Source: Leptospira biflexa (GTDB taxonomy: Bacteria; Spirochaetota; Spirochaetia; Treponematales; Rectinemataceae). Taken from it: a stretch of 33,211 nucleotides of DNA. The stretch's first letter is position 1; every line of letters starts with the position of its first letter. Location of the stretch: positions 35,652 to 68,862 of the forward strand of contig DYLX01000005.1 in the NCBI GenBank assembly GCA_020721875.1, read 5' to 3'. The notes under the pieces were generated by a model that was not told the origin of the DNA, did no database searches, and saw only the letters and a list, made by a program, of their open reading frames with translations. A program made the translations under genes and the position numbers. Shown here piece by piece: positions 1 through 7,337 of this stretch.

Positions 1-528
1 TATCCTCATTCCATGACGAGTTTTTCGAATCACGAAAGCCACCGCGAGAGCCCAAAACCACGAGCTCATCGCGAGCGACGACTGCGCAAAGATAATCGGA
101 CCAATCAGCGGGATTCCCTGAAGGAAATGTGGGAAAATCACCGGAGGCGAGGCTGTCGGGAAGGCGACCACCGCCTTGGTATGGTACCACCACTGCGAGA
201 GCACCGCGGTGATGCCACTTGAGAGCAAGTTCAACGCAAGGCCCGCGATGAAAAGATTGGCTCTCAGCCGAATCGTCACACTACCCATGAGGAGCGCTCC
301 CAGCACCGCCGCGCCTATGGCTGCCAAGGCGCCAACAATAAGACTTCCCGAGAACCCCGCCGCGGCCATGCCAAAGAATGCCCCGATTCCCATGAGCCCC
401 TCAAGCGCGATATTCAACATGCCCGAGAGTTCGGAGAAAAGACCACCCATCGAAGCAAAGAGCAGTGGAGTGGCGGCAGCCACGGTGTACTTCAGAATAT
501 CGAGCAACACCGAAGGTGGGGCGCTCAT
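1..528 (-). CDS. BMP-type ABC importer, second permease (3' end missing)
   Basis: Partial gene. The 176 codons in the window run off the left edge with no stop, so the C-terminus is missing. It is an integral membrane permease of the BPD_transp_2 family, the second half of a permease pair such as YufP/YufQ in nucleoside-type BMP importers. The visible protein is very hydrophobic with several membrane segments. It carries the family's N-terminal pattern of a leading helix followed by GGLFSELSGMLNIALEGLMG (residues 31-50). The ATG at 526-528 overlaps the TGA of the upstream permease as ATGA and has a GGAGGAA ribosome site just before it. It is the last visible gene of the minus-strand importer operon. 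The substrate cannot be read from the sequence. The family call is secure; the specificity is open. Confidence 0.9.
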   Translation of the reverse strand, partial: MSAPPSVLLDILKYTVAAATPLLFASMGGLFSELSGMLNIALEGLMGIGAFFGMAAAGFSGSLIVGALAAIGAAVLGALLMGSVTIRLRANLFIAGLALNLLSSGITAVLSQWWYHTKAVVAFPTASPPVIFPHFLQGIPLIGPIIFAQSSLAMSSWFWALAVAFVIRKTRHGMRI

Positions 529-1559
529 GGGTTCCTCCGACGCTTAAGGTGGGGCAACGCCTGAGCGGTAATGAAGAAGAGCGCGGCAGCCTGGAGAATC
601 GAAATGATCTCAGAGGGAATGCCCGAACCGATCATGACTTGATTCGAGCCCGAGTCCAGGAAGGCCACAAAGAGGGCGGCTGGCACGATACCAAGCTCAC
701 TTCCCTGAGCGAGCAACGCTACAGAGATCGCGCTCCAGCCAATACCGCCTGAGAATCCGCGCATCACGCGGGTCTGGGGGCCGATCACGAGGAGCGCTCC
801 CGCGAGTCCGTGAAGGGCGCCTGAAATTGCCATAGCGCCGACATTGTATCCCGCGACCGGGATGCCGCAGTAGCGCGCGAACTCCTCATTTTCACCGCAG
901 ATTTTGAGTTCGAAACCGACCCGCGTATGCGAAGCGGCCAGTGCCGCTCCCACAACAAGCGCGAGCGCGACGAGCACCGATACATCGAGTTTAGAAGGGG
1001 CGAGTATTTTGGGGAGAAGAAGCTTGGTAGCAAGCTGTCGTGTCGTCTGAAAATTGCTTGAGGGATCTTGGAGTGGTCCCGTGACGAAGAAGTCGACTAC
1101 ATTTACCATAATCGCGGAGATGAGAAAGGAAGAAATCATCTCGGAGACGCCACGGTATGCCTTGAGCACTCCGGAAATCGCCGCGATGAGCAGCCCGGCA
1201 AAGGCACCCGCGATCGATACAGAGAACCAGAGCTCAAGGGGACTCATGTCCACCCCCAGGCTCAGCGCGAGGATACCTGCCACGAGTGCGCCACTATAGA
1301 GCTGCCCCTCGCCCCCCAGATTAAAATTTTTTGACTTGAAAGCGATAAGTACTCCAAGACCAGCGATCGCAAGCGGCACTGCGTCCGCAAGAAAATTCCC
1401 GAAAAAGTAGCGATTTGAGAAAGGTGCGATAAAAAATTGTTCCAGTGCACCCCCAAAATCCGTACTGAAAAGCGCGAGCACTGTACAAGTGAGGGCGAGG
1501 GAGAAACCCACTGCAAGCGAGAGCCGCGTGGTGCTTCTCGGTATAGATTCGGAACTCAT
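525..1559 (-). CDS. BMP-type ABC importer, first permease
   Basis: 344-residue integral membrane protein of the BPD_transp_2 permease family, the usual length for the first permease of BMP-type (YufP-like) importers. About eight to ten hydrophobic segments are visible, beginning with a helix at residues 11-30. The stretch KSKNFNLGGEGQLYSGALVA (near residues 75-94) matches the conserved region of this family, equivalent to the LNIALEGLMG stretch of the partner permease. The start ATG lies inside the end of the ATPase gene (4-base overlap) and is preceded by a GGAG ribosome site. The stop overlaps the start of the second permease by 4 bases, so translation is probably coupled. It would form the heterodimeric channel with the gene at 1-528. 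Confidence 0.92.
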   Translation of the reverse strand: MSSESIPRSTTRLSLAVGFSLALTCTVLALFSTDFGGALEQFFIAPFSNRYFFGNFLADAVPLAIAGLGVLIAFKSKNFNLGGEGQLYSGALVAGILALSLGVDMSPLELWFSVSIAGAFAGLLIAAISGVLKAYRGVSEMISSFLISAIMVNVVDFFVTGPLQDPSSNFQTTRQLATKLLLPKILAPSKLDVSVLVALALVVGAALAASHTRVGFELKICGENEEFARYCGIPVAGYNVGAMAISGALHGLAGALLVIGPQTRVMRGFSGGIGWSAISVALLAQGSELGIVPAALFVAFLDSGSNQVMIGSGIPSEIISILQAAALFFITAQALPHLKRRRNP

Positions 1560-3121
1560 CGCTCGCTCCGTGTGCCCAGCAGGAATTCTCCCAGCGTAGC
1601 CCGGTTCAGATCCGGGTTTTTCTCTTTGAGAAGCACCTGGCGACCTCGAAAAAGTACAGAAATTCTATCAGAGAGCGCGAGAATCTCATCGATATCCGAG
1701 GAAAGGAGGAGTATAGCAGCACCCGCATCGCGGGCGGCAGTAATCCGTTCATGTATAGATTCGGTAGCTTTGATATCGAGACCCCAGGTTGGTTCGCAGA
1801 GGATCAGGATACTGGCCTGGGACGCAGAGAATATCCGCGAGAGAGAGAGTTTCTGGAGGTTCCCTCCGGAGAGTTCGTCTGCGCGCTGGTCTGGACGTGC
1901 CGCGATGTCGAATTCTGCGATTGCCTGTGCCGTTGCGCGCTGCGCGGAACCGGCCCTGAAAATCCCTCGCCGAAAGTACGCGCGCCTCCTTGGTGCGATG
2001 AAATTGTCGCGCACACTGAGCGAAAGGGCTGCGCCACGACGCATCTTATCGGAGGGGAGGTAGGCGATCTTGCCAGTGCGGATGAGTGCTCGATAGTCTC
2101 GAATCCGCCCGAGTTCGAATCGCTGCGTCTCCACGTGGCAAACTCCTCGAGAGGGCCCAAGGAAGGCTGAGAGCGCGTCTTCCAGTTGTTCGAGACCATT
2201 ACCGGCGAGTGCGCAGATTCCAAGAATCTCCCCACGCCGAACTTCGAGTGAAATACCTTCGAGGCTGAGCCTTCCGTGGGCTCGAGACTTTGTGGCAAGG
2301 CCCTCGATCTGGAAAACGACCTCGCCGCTGGGCTGTCGTGTACTTGCCCTGTCTGTGTCCTTGCACGAGCTCGTTCCCATGATGAGGCAGGAGAGGTCGC
2401 TCTCGGAAATGGAAGAGACATCGTAGGTACCAATCGTTTTTCCGAGTCGCATCACGGTGACTCTGTCAGCGATGCGCTTGATCTCGTTCAACTTATGCGT
2501 AACGAGGATGATCGTATGACCTGCGCGGCGAATCTCGTCGAGCTTTTCGAAGAGGGCGCGCGTTTCCTGCTCCGTGAGCGCTGAGGTCGGTTCGTCGAGG
2601 ATAAGGATGCGAACATCGCGCGCAAGTTGGCGTAGAATTTCGACCTGCTGCCGCTCGCTTATGCTCATCTTTCCGACCGGGGCAGCCGGGTTGAGGGTGA
2701 AGCCATAGGCATTGGCGAGTTTTTTCGTGTGCGTCTCGAGGGTAGCGGAATCGACGATTCCCAACTTTTTAAGCGGCCATCGGCCTTTTATCGGTTCGAT
2801 GCCGAAGAACACATTTTGAGCGACACTGAGCTCGTCGAACATGAGAAAGTGCTGGTGCACCATGCCGATGCCCAGCTCGAACGCCCTCGCGGGCGAATCG
2901 ATCGCGGTACGCGCACCATCGACCTCAATCGTTCCGGAATCCGGAGTTTCTAACCCCGCGAGGAGCTTCATCAGGGTGGTCTTGCCGGCACCATTCTCGC
3001 CCACAATCGCATGGATGCTCCCCCGCACCACCTCGAGCTCTGCAGCGTCGTTGGCCACAACTCCGGAAGAGGGATAACGCTTAGAGACAGCGCGCATTCT
3101 AACCGCGATCATGGGCTGCAT
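1556..3121 (-). CDS. BMP-type ABC importer, double-domain ATPase
   Basis: 521-residue cytoplasmic ATPase with two fused nucleotide-binding domains, the size and layout of the YufO/RbsA/MglA group. Domain 1 has Walker A GENGAGKTT (41-49), Q-loop Gln90, an unusual signature MSISERQQ (152-159) and Walker B RILILDEPT (171-179). Domain 2 is degenerate, as usual for the group: its Walker A is reduced to AGNGLEQ (306-312), while its signature LSGGN (417-421) is intact. Its Walker B reads LILCEPTWGLD, with Cys442 where Asp is normal. Domain 1 therefore probably does most of the hydrolysis. The gene starts one base after the binding-protein stop and overlaps the permease by 4 bases. A second ATG three codons in (at 3112) is an alternative start; neither has a strong ribosome site. 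Confidence 0.93.
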   Translation of the reverse strand: MQPMIAVRMRAVSKRYPSSGVVANDAAELEVVRGSIHAIVGENGAGKTTLMKLLAGLETPDSGTIEVDGARTAIDSPARAFELGIGMVHQHFLMFDELSVAQNVFFGIEPIKGRWPLKKLGIVDSATLETHTKKLANAYGFTLNPAAPVGKMSISERQQVEILRQLARDVRILILDEPTSALTEQETRALFEKLDEIRRAGHTIILVTHKLNEIKRIADRVTVMRLGKTIGTYDVSSISESDLSCLIMGTSSCKDTDRASTRQPSGEVVFQIEGLATKSRAHGRLSLEGISLEVRRGEILGICALAGNGLEQLEDALSAFLGPSRGVCHVETQRFELGRIRDYRALIRTGKIAYLPSDKMRRGAALSLSVRDNFIAPRRRAYFRRGIFRAGSAQRATAQAIAEFDIAARPDQRADELSGGNLQKLSLSRIFSASQASILILCEPTWGLDIKATESIHERITAARDAGAAILLLSSDIDEILALSDRISVLFRGRQVLLKEKNPDLNRATLGEFLLGTRSER

Positions 3122-3122
3122 T

Positions 3123-4127
3123 CTACAGCGAAGGAACCTGGAAGGTAAGCTTTCCCGTCTTAATCGACTGGATCACCGCGTCCACTTTTTTACGGATGGA
3201 AGCGGGGACATTTTTGATATAGGAAGGATTCGTGTCGAGGAACTCGATGTATCCCTCCTTCATACCCACGATATCTGCCTTTCCGAAGGGGAGCGTTCCA
3301 TCGAGGGCCGCCTTGAGGCTGCGGTAAGCAAGATCCTCTTGGTGGAGCACCGCGCAGCCGAGAATATTATCCGGCGCGCGGGAGAACTCATTGTCGTCGA
3401 AGAACACGAGGTACTTTCCAAGTTCCTGCGCCACCTTCACTACGCCCTGACTTGCAGAACCGCAGATTGGAAGGATGATGTCGGCACCCGACGCGTAGAG
3501 ACTGCGGCTCAGATCGGCAGCCTTTGCGGCGTCGAACCAGTTTCCAAGTACGCGGATATCGAGCTGGAACGAAGGATCGATCGCCTTCAACCCGGATGAG
3601 AATCCTGGAATGATCATTTTATCCATAACAGGGTAGTTCTGGCCGATGATCATACCGACTTTCTTGTCGCGATTCGTGCCCTTCATGCCGGAAATCGAGA
3701 CAAGGCCCGAGAGATAACCGCTCACATAACCCTGCTCGAGCTGATTGTAGAGCGCGCTGTAGACGCGCGGGTTGCCGGAAAGGTAGCCATCGAGGCAGAT
3801 GAATTTCTGCGCAGGGAAACTCTTCGACACATTGTTTACGAGCTCGGGCATGGATGGGTTCGAGGTAATGACAACTGTAAATTTACCCGCCGCAACAAAG
3901 GAGGTCAGTTTTTCCTCCCATTCGGCCTGATTAAAGCCCGCTTCATAAATTTTCAGGCTCGCGCCGGGGATTTCGGCGGTAATGCGTTCGGCACCCTTCG
4001 CCATGGTGTCGTAGATGGGACTGCCTTCGCGCACGCCAGGAATGAAGACCCCGATGCGGGGGGCTTGTGCCCAGAGGGCGGTCGTGGCCAGAATGACCAG
4101 CACGAGGGATATCAGGAATCGTCGCAT
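3123..4127 (-). CDS. BMP family substrate-binding protein of ABC importer
   Basis: 334-residue periplasmic substrate-binding protein of the BMP/PnrA family, the receptor of the importer encoded downstream. I place the start at the ATG at 4127 because it has a near-perfect GAGGAGG ribosome site (4134-4140). It is followed by a clear signal peptide: MRR, a hydrophobic core, then an A-X-A type cleavage region near ALWAQA. The frame stays open upstream to 4208 but that extension has no ribosome site. Unlike many BMP proteins there is no lipobox cysteine after the signal, so it is probably soluble in the periplasm rather than a lipoprotein. Family features include the early RIGVFIPG strand and the KVGMIIGQNYPVM segment. 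Known members bind purine nucleosides, other nucleosides or sugars; the ligand here is unknown. Confidence 0.9.
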   Translation of the reverse strand: MRRFLISLVLVILATTALWAQAPRIGVFIPGVREGSPIYDTMAKGAERITAEIPGASLKIYEAGFNQAEWEEKLTSFVAAGKFTVVITSNPSMPELVNNVSKSFPAQKFICLDGYLSGNPRVYSALYNQLEQGYVSGYLSGLVSISGMKGTNRDKKVGMIIGQNYPVMDKMIIPGFSSGLKAIDPSFQLDIRVLGNWFDAAKAADLSRSLYASGADIILPICGSASQGVVKVAQELGKYLVFFDDNEFSRAPDNILGCAVLHQEDLAYRSLKAALDGTLPFGKADIVGMKEGYIEFLDTNPSYIKNVPASIRKKVDAVIQSIKTGKLTFQVPSL

Positions 4128-4186
4128 AGGGTTCCTCCTCAGGAAGAGAGATGCAGGCGAAAGGAAAAGTTTACCTGCTTTTAAAA

Positions 4187-4215
4187 TTGACGTGAAGTTT
4201 TTTTTCACGTAAGAT
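4187..4215 (+). promoter_or_regulatory. Candidate promoter of the merR-led operon
   Basis: TTGACG (4187-4192) and TAAGAT (4210-4215) are separated by 17 bases, in a 130-base gap between divergent operons. Transcription would begin near 4222, about 36 bases before the TTG start of the MerR gene. A perfect dyad occupies the spacer. Confidence 0.5.
4190..4210. promoter_or_regulatory. Candidate operator dyad shared by divergent operons
   Basis: ACGTGAA (4190-4196) and TTCACGT (4204-4210) are perfect inverted repeats with a 7-base T-rich spacer. The dyad lies between the -35 and -10 of the plus-strand promoter, where MerR-family regulators usually bind. It also sits just downstream of the predicted minus-strand start site (about 4211). 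One site could therefore control both the importer and the catabolic genes. Binding by the adjacent MerR protein is inferred. Confidence 0.5.
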
Positions 4216-4217
4216 TC

Positions 4218-4245
4218 AGTATAGTGTTTTTTTGCATTTGCGCAA
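4218..4245 (-). promoter_or_regulatory. Candidate promoter of the BMP importer operon
   Basis: On the minus strand, TTGCGC (4240-4245) and TATACT (4218-4223) are separated by 16 bases. Transcription would begin near 4211, giving an 84-base leader before the ATG at 4127. The leader begins at the shared dyad. Confidence 0.5.
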
Positions 4246-4257
4246 GAGGTTCCTCCA

Positions 4258-4719
4258 TTGAATGAACGCCTTCTAAAAATCGGCGAACTCGCGACGCTCT
4301 TCGGCGTGACATCGCGTACTATCCGTTATTACGAAGAGCTTGGCCTTATCGAAGCATCGAACCGCACCGAAGGGCTTCACCGTCGCTACCCCCCCGACGC
4401 CGTCATCCGTCTCAAACGGATCGAGGAGCTCAAACGGCTCGGCCTCACCCTCGGACAGATCAGGGATTTCTTCTCGCTTTTCGCGGAGGATCCCTCGGGC
4501 GAAAAGTGCCGTCGCCTCCTTCTTACTATCTACGATGATCAAAAGAAGGAAGAAGAGCTCAAAATCCGCGAGGCGCGTGAACGGATCGCCCGCATCGATG
4601 CAAACATTCTCGCCGCGAAGAAAAAAAGAAACTTCTTCTCCTGCCCCGGTGACGACTGTAATACCTGCGAATTTGCTTCTTTCTGCCTCGAACCAGTGTA
4701 TAATAAGGATGAGGAATAA
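4258..4719 (+). CDS. MerR-family regulator with SoxR-like cysteine cluster
   Basis: 153-residue DNA-binding regulator. The N-terminal winged helix fits the MerR family: LLKIGELATLFGVTSRTIRY (5-24), then YYEELGLIEASNRTEGLHRR. A coiled-coil dimerisation helix follows (about 85-122). The C-terminus carries Cys129, Cys134, Cys137 and Cys143 (C-x4-C-x2-C-x5-C). The position and protein length are nearly those of SoxR, whose four cysteines hold a [2Fe-2S] cluster, but the spacing differs from SoxR (C-x2-C-x-C-x5-C). A metal or redox input is therefore plausible. The start is TTG at 4258, supported by AGAGG eight bases upstream. It is the first gene of the plus-strand operon and lies divergent to the importer, so it is the obvious candidate regulator of both. 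Confidence 0.88.
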   Translation: MNERLLKIGELATLFGVTSRTIRYYEELGLIEASNRTEGLHRRYPPDAVIRLKRIEELKRLGLTLGQIRDFFSLFAEDPSGEKCRRLLLTIYDDQKKEEELKIREARERIARIDANILAAKKKRNFFSCPGDDCNTCEFASFCLEPVYNKDEE

Positions 4720-4725
4720 CCCTGA

Positions 4726-5769
4726 ATGAGAGTCGCCACACTTATCGCCCCATGGAATATTGCGATTGAGGAGAGACCGACGCCCACTCCCCGAGACACC
4801 GAAGTGCTCATCAAGCTCGAGGCATGTGGCATCTGCACTCTTGAGCAGCGGCTCTACTCTGGCCGTATGCGCCTTTCGTTGCCCCTTGTCCCCGGCCATG
4901 AAGCCGCCGGTAGTATCGCCTCCATCGGCCAACGGGTTGTGGAGGAATTAATACCTGGCCAACGCGTCGCGCTCGACCTCGTCGAACGCTGTGGCGAATG
5001 CTACTACTGTCGCATCGGCAAGTCGAATCTTTGCCTCAATCGTTACAAGGATGCGACGAAGATGCTCGGCGGCTTCGCGGAGTACATCGCTGTTCGGCCT
5101 AATCAGGTCTTTCCGCTCCCCGATACCGTGAGCTTCGAGGAAGCGAGTTTCGCCGAGCCCATCGCGTGCTGCATCCACTCACTGAAGCGGCTCAAGGTTG
5201 CGATGACCGAAGACCTACTCATCGTGGGAGGTGGAACGATGGGACTCTTGCACCTCCTGGTTGCCCACGCGATGGGGCTCCGCGTTACAGTGAGCGAACC
5301 GAATCCCCCGCGCAGGGAGATGGCACAACGCCTCGGCGCGGATTTTGTGGTCGATCCTACTGCTACGAACCTTGTTGATTTCGGCAAAGAGATCACTGAC
5401 GGAATCGGATTCTCGAGCTGTGTGGTTACGAGCCCCTCGCCCTCAGCGCTCGAGCCGGCGATCCGCGCGATGGCCAAAGCCGCTCGTATCAATATCTACA
5501 CCGCCTACGAAGATGTCATGCAGATCCCCCTTGATCTCAACACGATCCACCGTAACGAGCTTCTCATTACGGGCACGGAAGGCCGCGTGCAGGAAGATTT
5601 CTTTCAAGCGGTCCGTCTCCTCTCATTCGGGAAAATTAATGTGAAGCCTCTCATCTCAGCCCGTGTACCGTTTTCGCGGCTCGACGAAGGATTCCGCTTG
5701 GCAATTTCGGGGGTCGCCTATCGCGTGCTCCTTATGCACGGTATGGATGATGAAGGGAAGCAATCTTGA
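4726..5769 (+). CDS. Zinc-dependent medium-chain alcohol/polyol dehydrogenase
   Basis: 347-residue cytoplasmic NAD(P)-dependent dehydrogenase of the MDR superfamily, closest in layout to sorbitol/threonine dehydrogenases. Catalytic zinc ligands are Cys37 (ACGIC), His58-Glu59 (PGHEAAG) and probably the Glu in FAEPIACC. The structural zinc site is CGECYYCRIGKSNLC (89-103, spacing C-x2-C-x2-C-x7-C). The nucleotide-binding Rossmann motif is VGGGTMG in the middle. It follows the MerR gene after 6 bases, with GAGGA upstream, and overlaps the kinase gene by 4 bases. In this setting it would oxidise a hydroxyl of an imported polyol or sugar, or of its breakdown product. The substrate is not determinable here. 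Confidence 0.9.
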   Translation: MRVATLIAPWNIAIEERPTPTPRDTEVLIKLEACGICTLEQRLYSGRMRLSLPLVPGHEAAGSIASIGQRVVEELIPGQRVALDLVERCGECYYCRIGKSNLCLNRYKDATKMLGGFAEYIAVRPNQVFPLPDTVSFEEASFAEPIACCIHSLKRLKVAMTEDLLIVGGGTMGLLHLLVAHAMGLRVTVSEPNPPRREMAQRLGADFVVDPTATNLVDFGKEITDGIGFSSCVVTSPSPSALEPAIRAMAKAARINIYTAYEDVMQIPLDLNTIHRNELLITGTEGRVQEDFFQAVRLLSFGKINVKPLISARVPFSRLDEGFRLAISGVAYRVLLMHGMDDEGKQS

Positions 5770-7337
5770 TTTTTGTAATCGATATCGGTACCACGCGCGT
5801 CAAAGCCGCGCTCTTCGATGACAGGGGGACTTGTCTCAACCTAGGCGCAACCGACCTCTCGCCCTCTGGGCAACATTCATTCCGTGAGATCGACGCACAT
5901 CTCTGGCTCGACGCGTTGAGGGAGCTTGCGCGAAAGATTCTCGGCGGCGCGGGGCGCGAAAGCGCGCGAGCTGCAGATGTTCTGCGGGCGATCGTTGTGA
6001 GCGGCAATGGACCGACTATTCTGCCTATCGACACGCAGGGAGAGCCACTTGCGTCTGCGATCACCTGGCTCGATCGGCGCGCACTGCATGAATCCGAGGA
6101 AGCCTCCAAGGCACTACACTATCCGCTCGACGCAGCCTTCAATTTGCCGAAAATTCTCTGGCTGCGCCGCCACGAGCCGGTGCTCTATGAGCGCGCGGCG
6201 TACTTTGTCTCCTGCCCGGAGTTTGTAATCGGGCGCCTCACCGGCGAGTGGACGACCTGTCTGCCGAATCAGGGCTATACGCGGATTGTGTGGGATATGG
6301 CGGCAATCAGCGCACTTGGGCTGGATGCAGGAAAATTTCCGCGCTTCGCGCGCATTGGAGAAGTCGTCGGACAGGTGAGCACAAAGGCCGCGGTAGATTT
6401 TGGACTCCCGGCACGCGTTCCTGTGGTAATGGGAGGTCCGGACTTCTTTGCATCGCTCCTTGGCACCGCGACGGTGGCGCCGGGACGCACCTGCGACAAG
6501 GGTGGCACCTCGGAAGGCATCAATCTGTGTTCGTCGAAGGATGCGGGTGATGTTGGTGCGCTTCTTGTCATGCCGCACCTCGTCGAGCCCTATTTCAATA
6601 TCTCGGGGGTCATCTCGACGAGCGGCGCCGCGGTCTCTTGGTTCAAGGAGAACTTTCTGCCTTCGAAGAGCTACAAGGACTACTATGCAATGGCTGCGAC
6701 CGCGGCGCCGGGCGCCTCGGGCCTCGTGTTTCTGCCTTATCTGGAGGGAGAGCGCTCGCCTCACTGGGACCCCGACGCACGGGGGACCTTCATTGGTTTC
6801 GGGCTGCATCACGATCTCGCTGCGGCGGGCAGGGCGGTGCTCGAGGGTACGGTGTTCGCGATGCGCGAAGTGCTCGAGGTAATGGAGTCGGCGGGAGCGT
6901 ATGTCGAGGACATGCGTGCGACCGGGCTCCCCGCGCTTTCTCCTGTGTGGAATCAGATAAAGGCTGACATCACCGGCAAGCGAGTGATGGTCTCCACATT
7001 CTCGGAGCCTGAGCTCGCGGGGTGTTTTGCGATCGGCAGCTGGGCGCTGGGCGATGTGCCGAGTCTCGCGGAAGCCTCTGAGCAGGTTTTTGTGCCCGCG
7101 CACGTCTTTGAGCCGAATCCTGCGACTGTCGGGCTCTACGACGAGCTTTACTCGATCTATCTTGAGAGCTACCGAAAGCTCGCGCCGCTGTTTTCGGCGG
7201 TCGCGGGGATTCAGCGTAGGCTCGGCTTGTCGCAGCCTGGTCTGTCGCAGTCCGGTCTGTCGCAGTCCGGTCTGTCGCAGTCCGGTCTGTCGCAGTCCGG
7301 TCTGTCGCAGCCTGGCGCCGGGGAGGAAGAACCATGA
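5766..7337 (+). CDS. FGGY-family carbohydrate kinase (xylulokinase/LsrK-like)
   Basis: 523-residue ATP-dependent sugar kinase. The N-terminal FGGY domain begins with the phosphate loop DIGTTRVK (6-13). The catalytic base is probably Asp226 in MGGPDFFASLLG. The second phosphate-binding segment is CDKGGTSEGI (243-252). The start is TTG at 5766, overlapping the dehydrogenase stop (TTGA), with AAGGGAAG upstream; an ATT or later start would lose the phosphate loop. The last 36 residues are a six-fold LSQ(S/P)G repeat followed by a Glu-rich tail, which is not part of the family fold. The gene overlaps the aldolase gene by 4 bases. It probably phosphorylates the sugar made by the dehydrogenase. Xylulokinase-like, but the substrate is unknown. 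Confidence 0.9.
   Translation: MIFVIDIGTTRVKAALFDDRGTCLNLGATDLSPSGQHSFREIDAHLWLDALRELARKILGGAGRESARAADVLRAIVVSGNGPTILPIDTQGEPLASAITWLDRRALHESEEASKALHYPLDAAFNLPKILWLRRHEPVLYERAAYFVSCPEFVIGRLTGEWTTCLPNQGYTRIVWDMAAISALGLDAGKFPRFARIGEVVGQVSTKAAVDFGLPARVPVVMGGPDFFASLLGTATVAPGRTCDKGGTSEGINLCSSKDAGDVGALLVMPHLVEPYFNISGVISTSGAAVSWFKENFLPSKSYKDYYAMAATAAPGASGLVFLPYLEGERSPHWDPDARGTFIGFGLHHDLAAAGRAVLEGTVFAMREVLEVMESAGAYVEDMRATGLPALSPVWNQIKADITGKRVMVSTFSEPELAGCFAIGSWALGDVPSLAEASEQVFVPAHVFEPNPATVGLYDELYSIYLESYRKLAPLFSAVAGIQRRLGLSQPGLSQSGLSQSGLSQSGLSQSGLSQPGAGEEEP
7227..7316 (+). repeat. Six-copy 15-base tandem repeat in the kinase gene
   Basis: Six in-frame 15-base units of the type CTGTCGCAGTCCGGT encode LSQPG, four copies of LSQSG, and LSQPG. 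Units 2-5 are nearly or fully identical at DNA level, while the first and last differ at the Pro codon. This indicates recent expansion by slippage. It lies at the extreme 3' end of the kinase gene. Confidence 0.97.

Noticed and set aside
4128..4208. Upstream extension of the BMP binding protein to a GTG at 4208.
   Set aside because: The extension lacks a ribosome site and hides the signal peptide. The ATG at 4127 has GAGGAGG and starts exactly at the signal peptide.
7227..7316. The repeat block considered as a CRISPR-like or other non-coding repeat array.
   Set aside because: The units are directly contiguous 15-mers without spacers, in frame within a coding gene.
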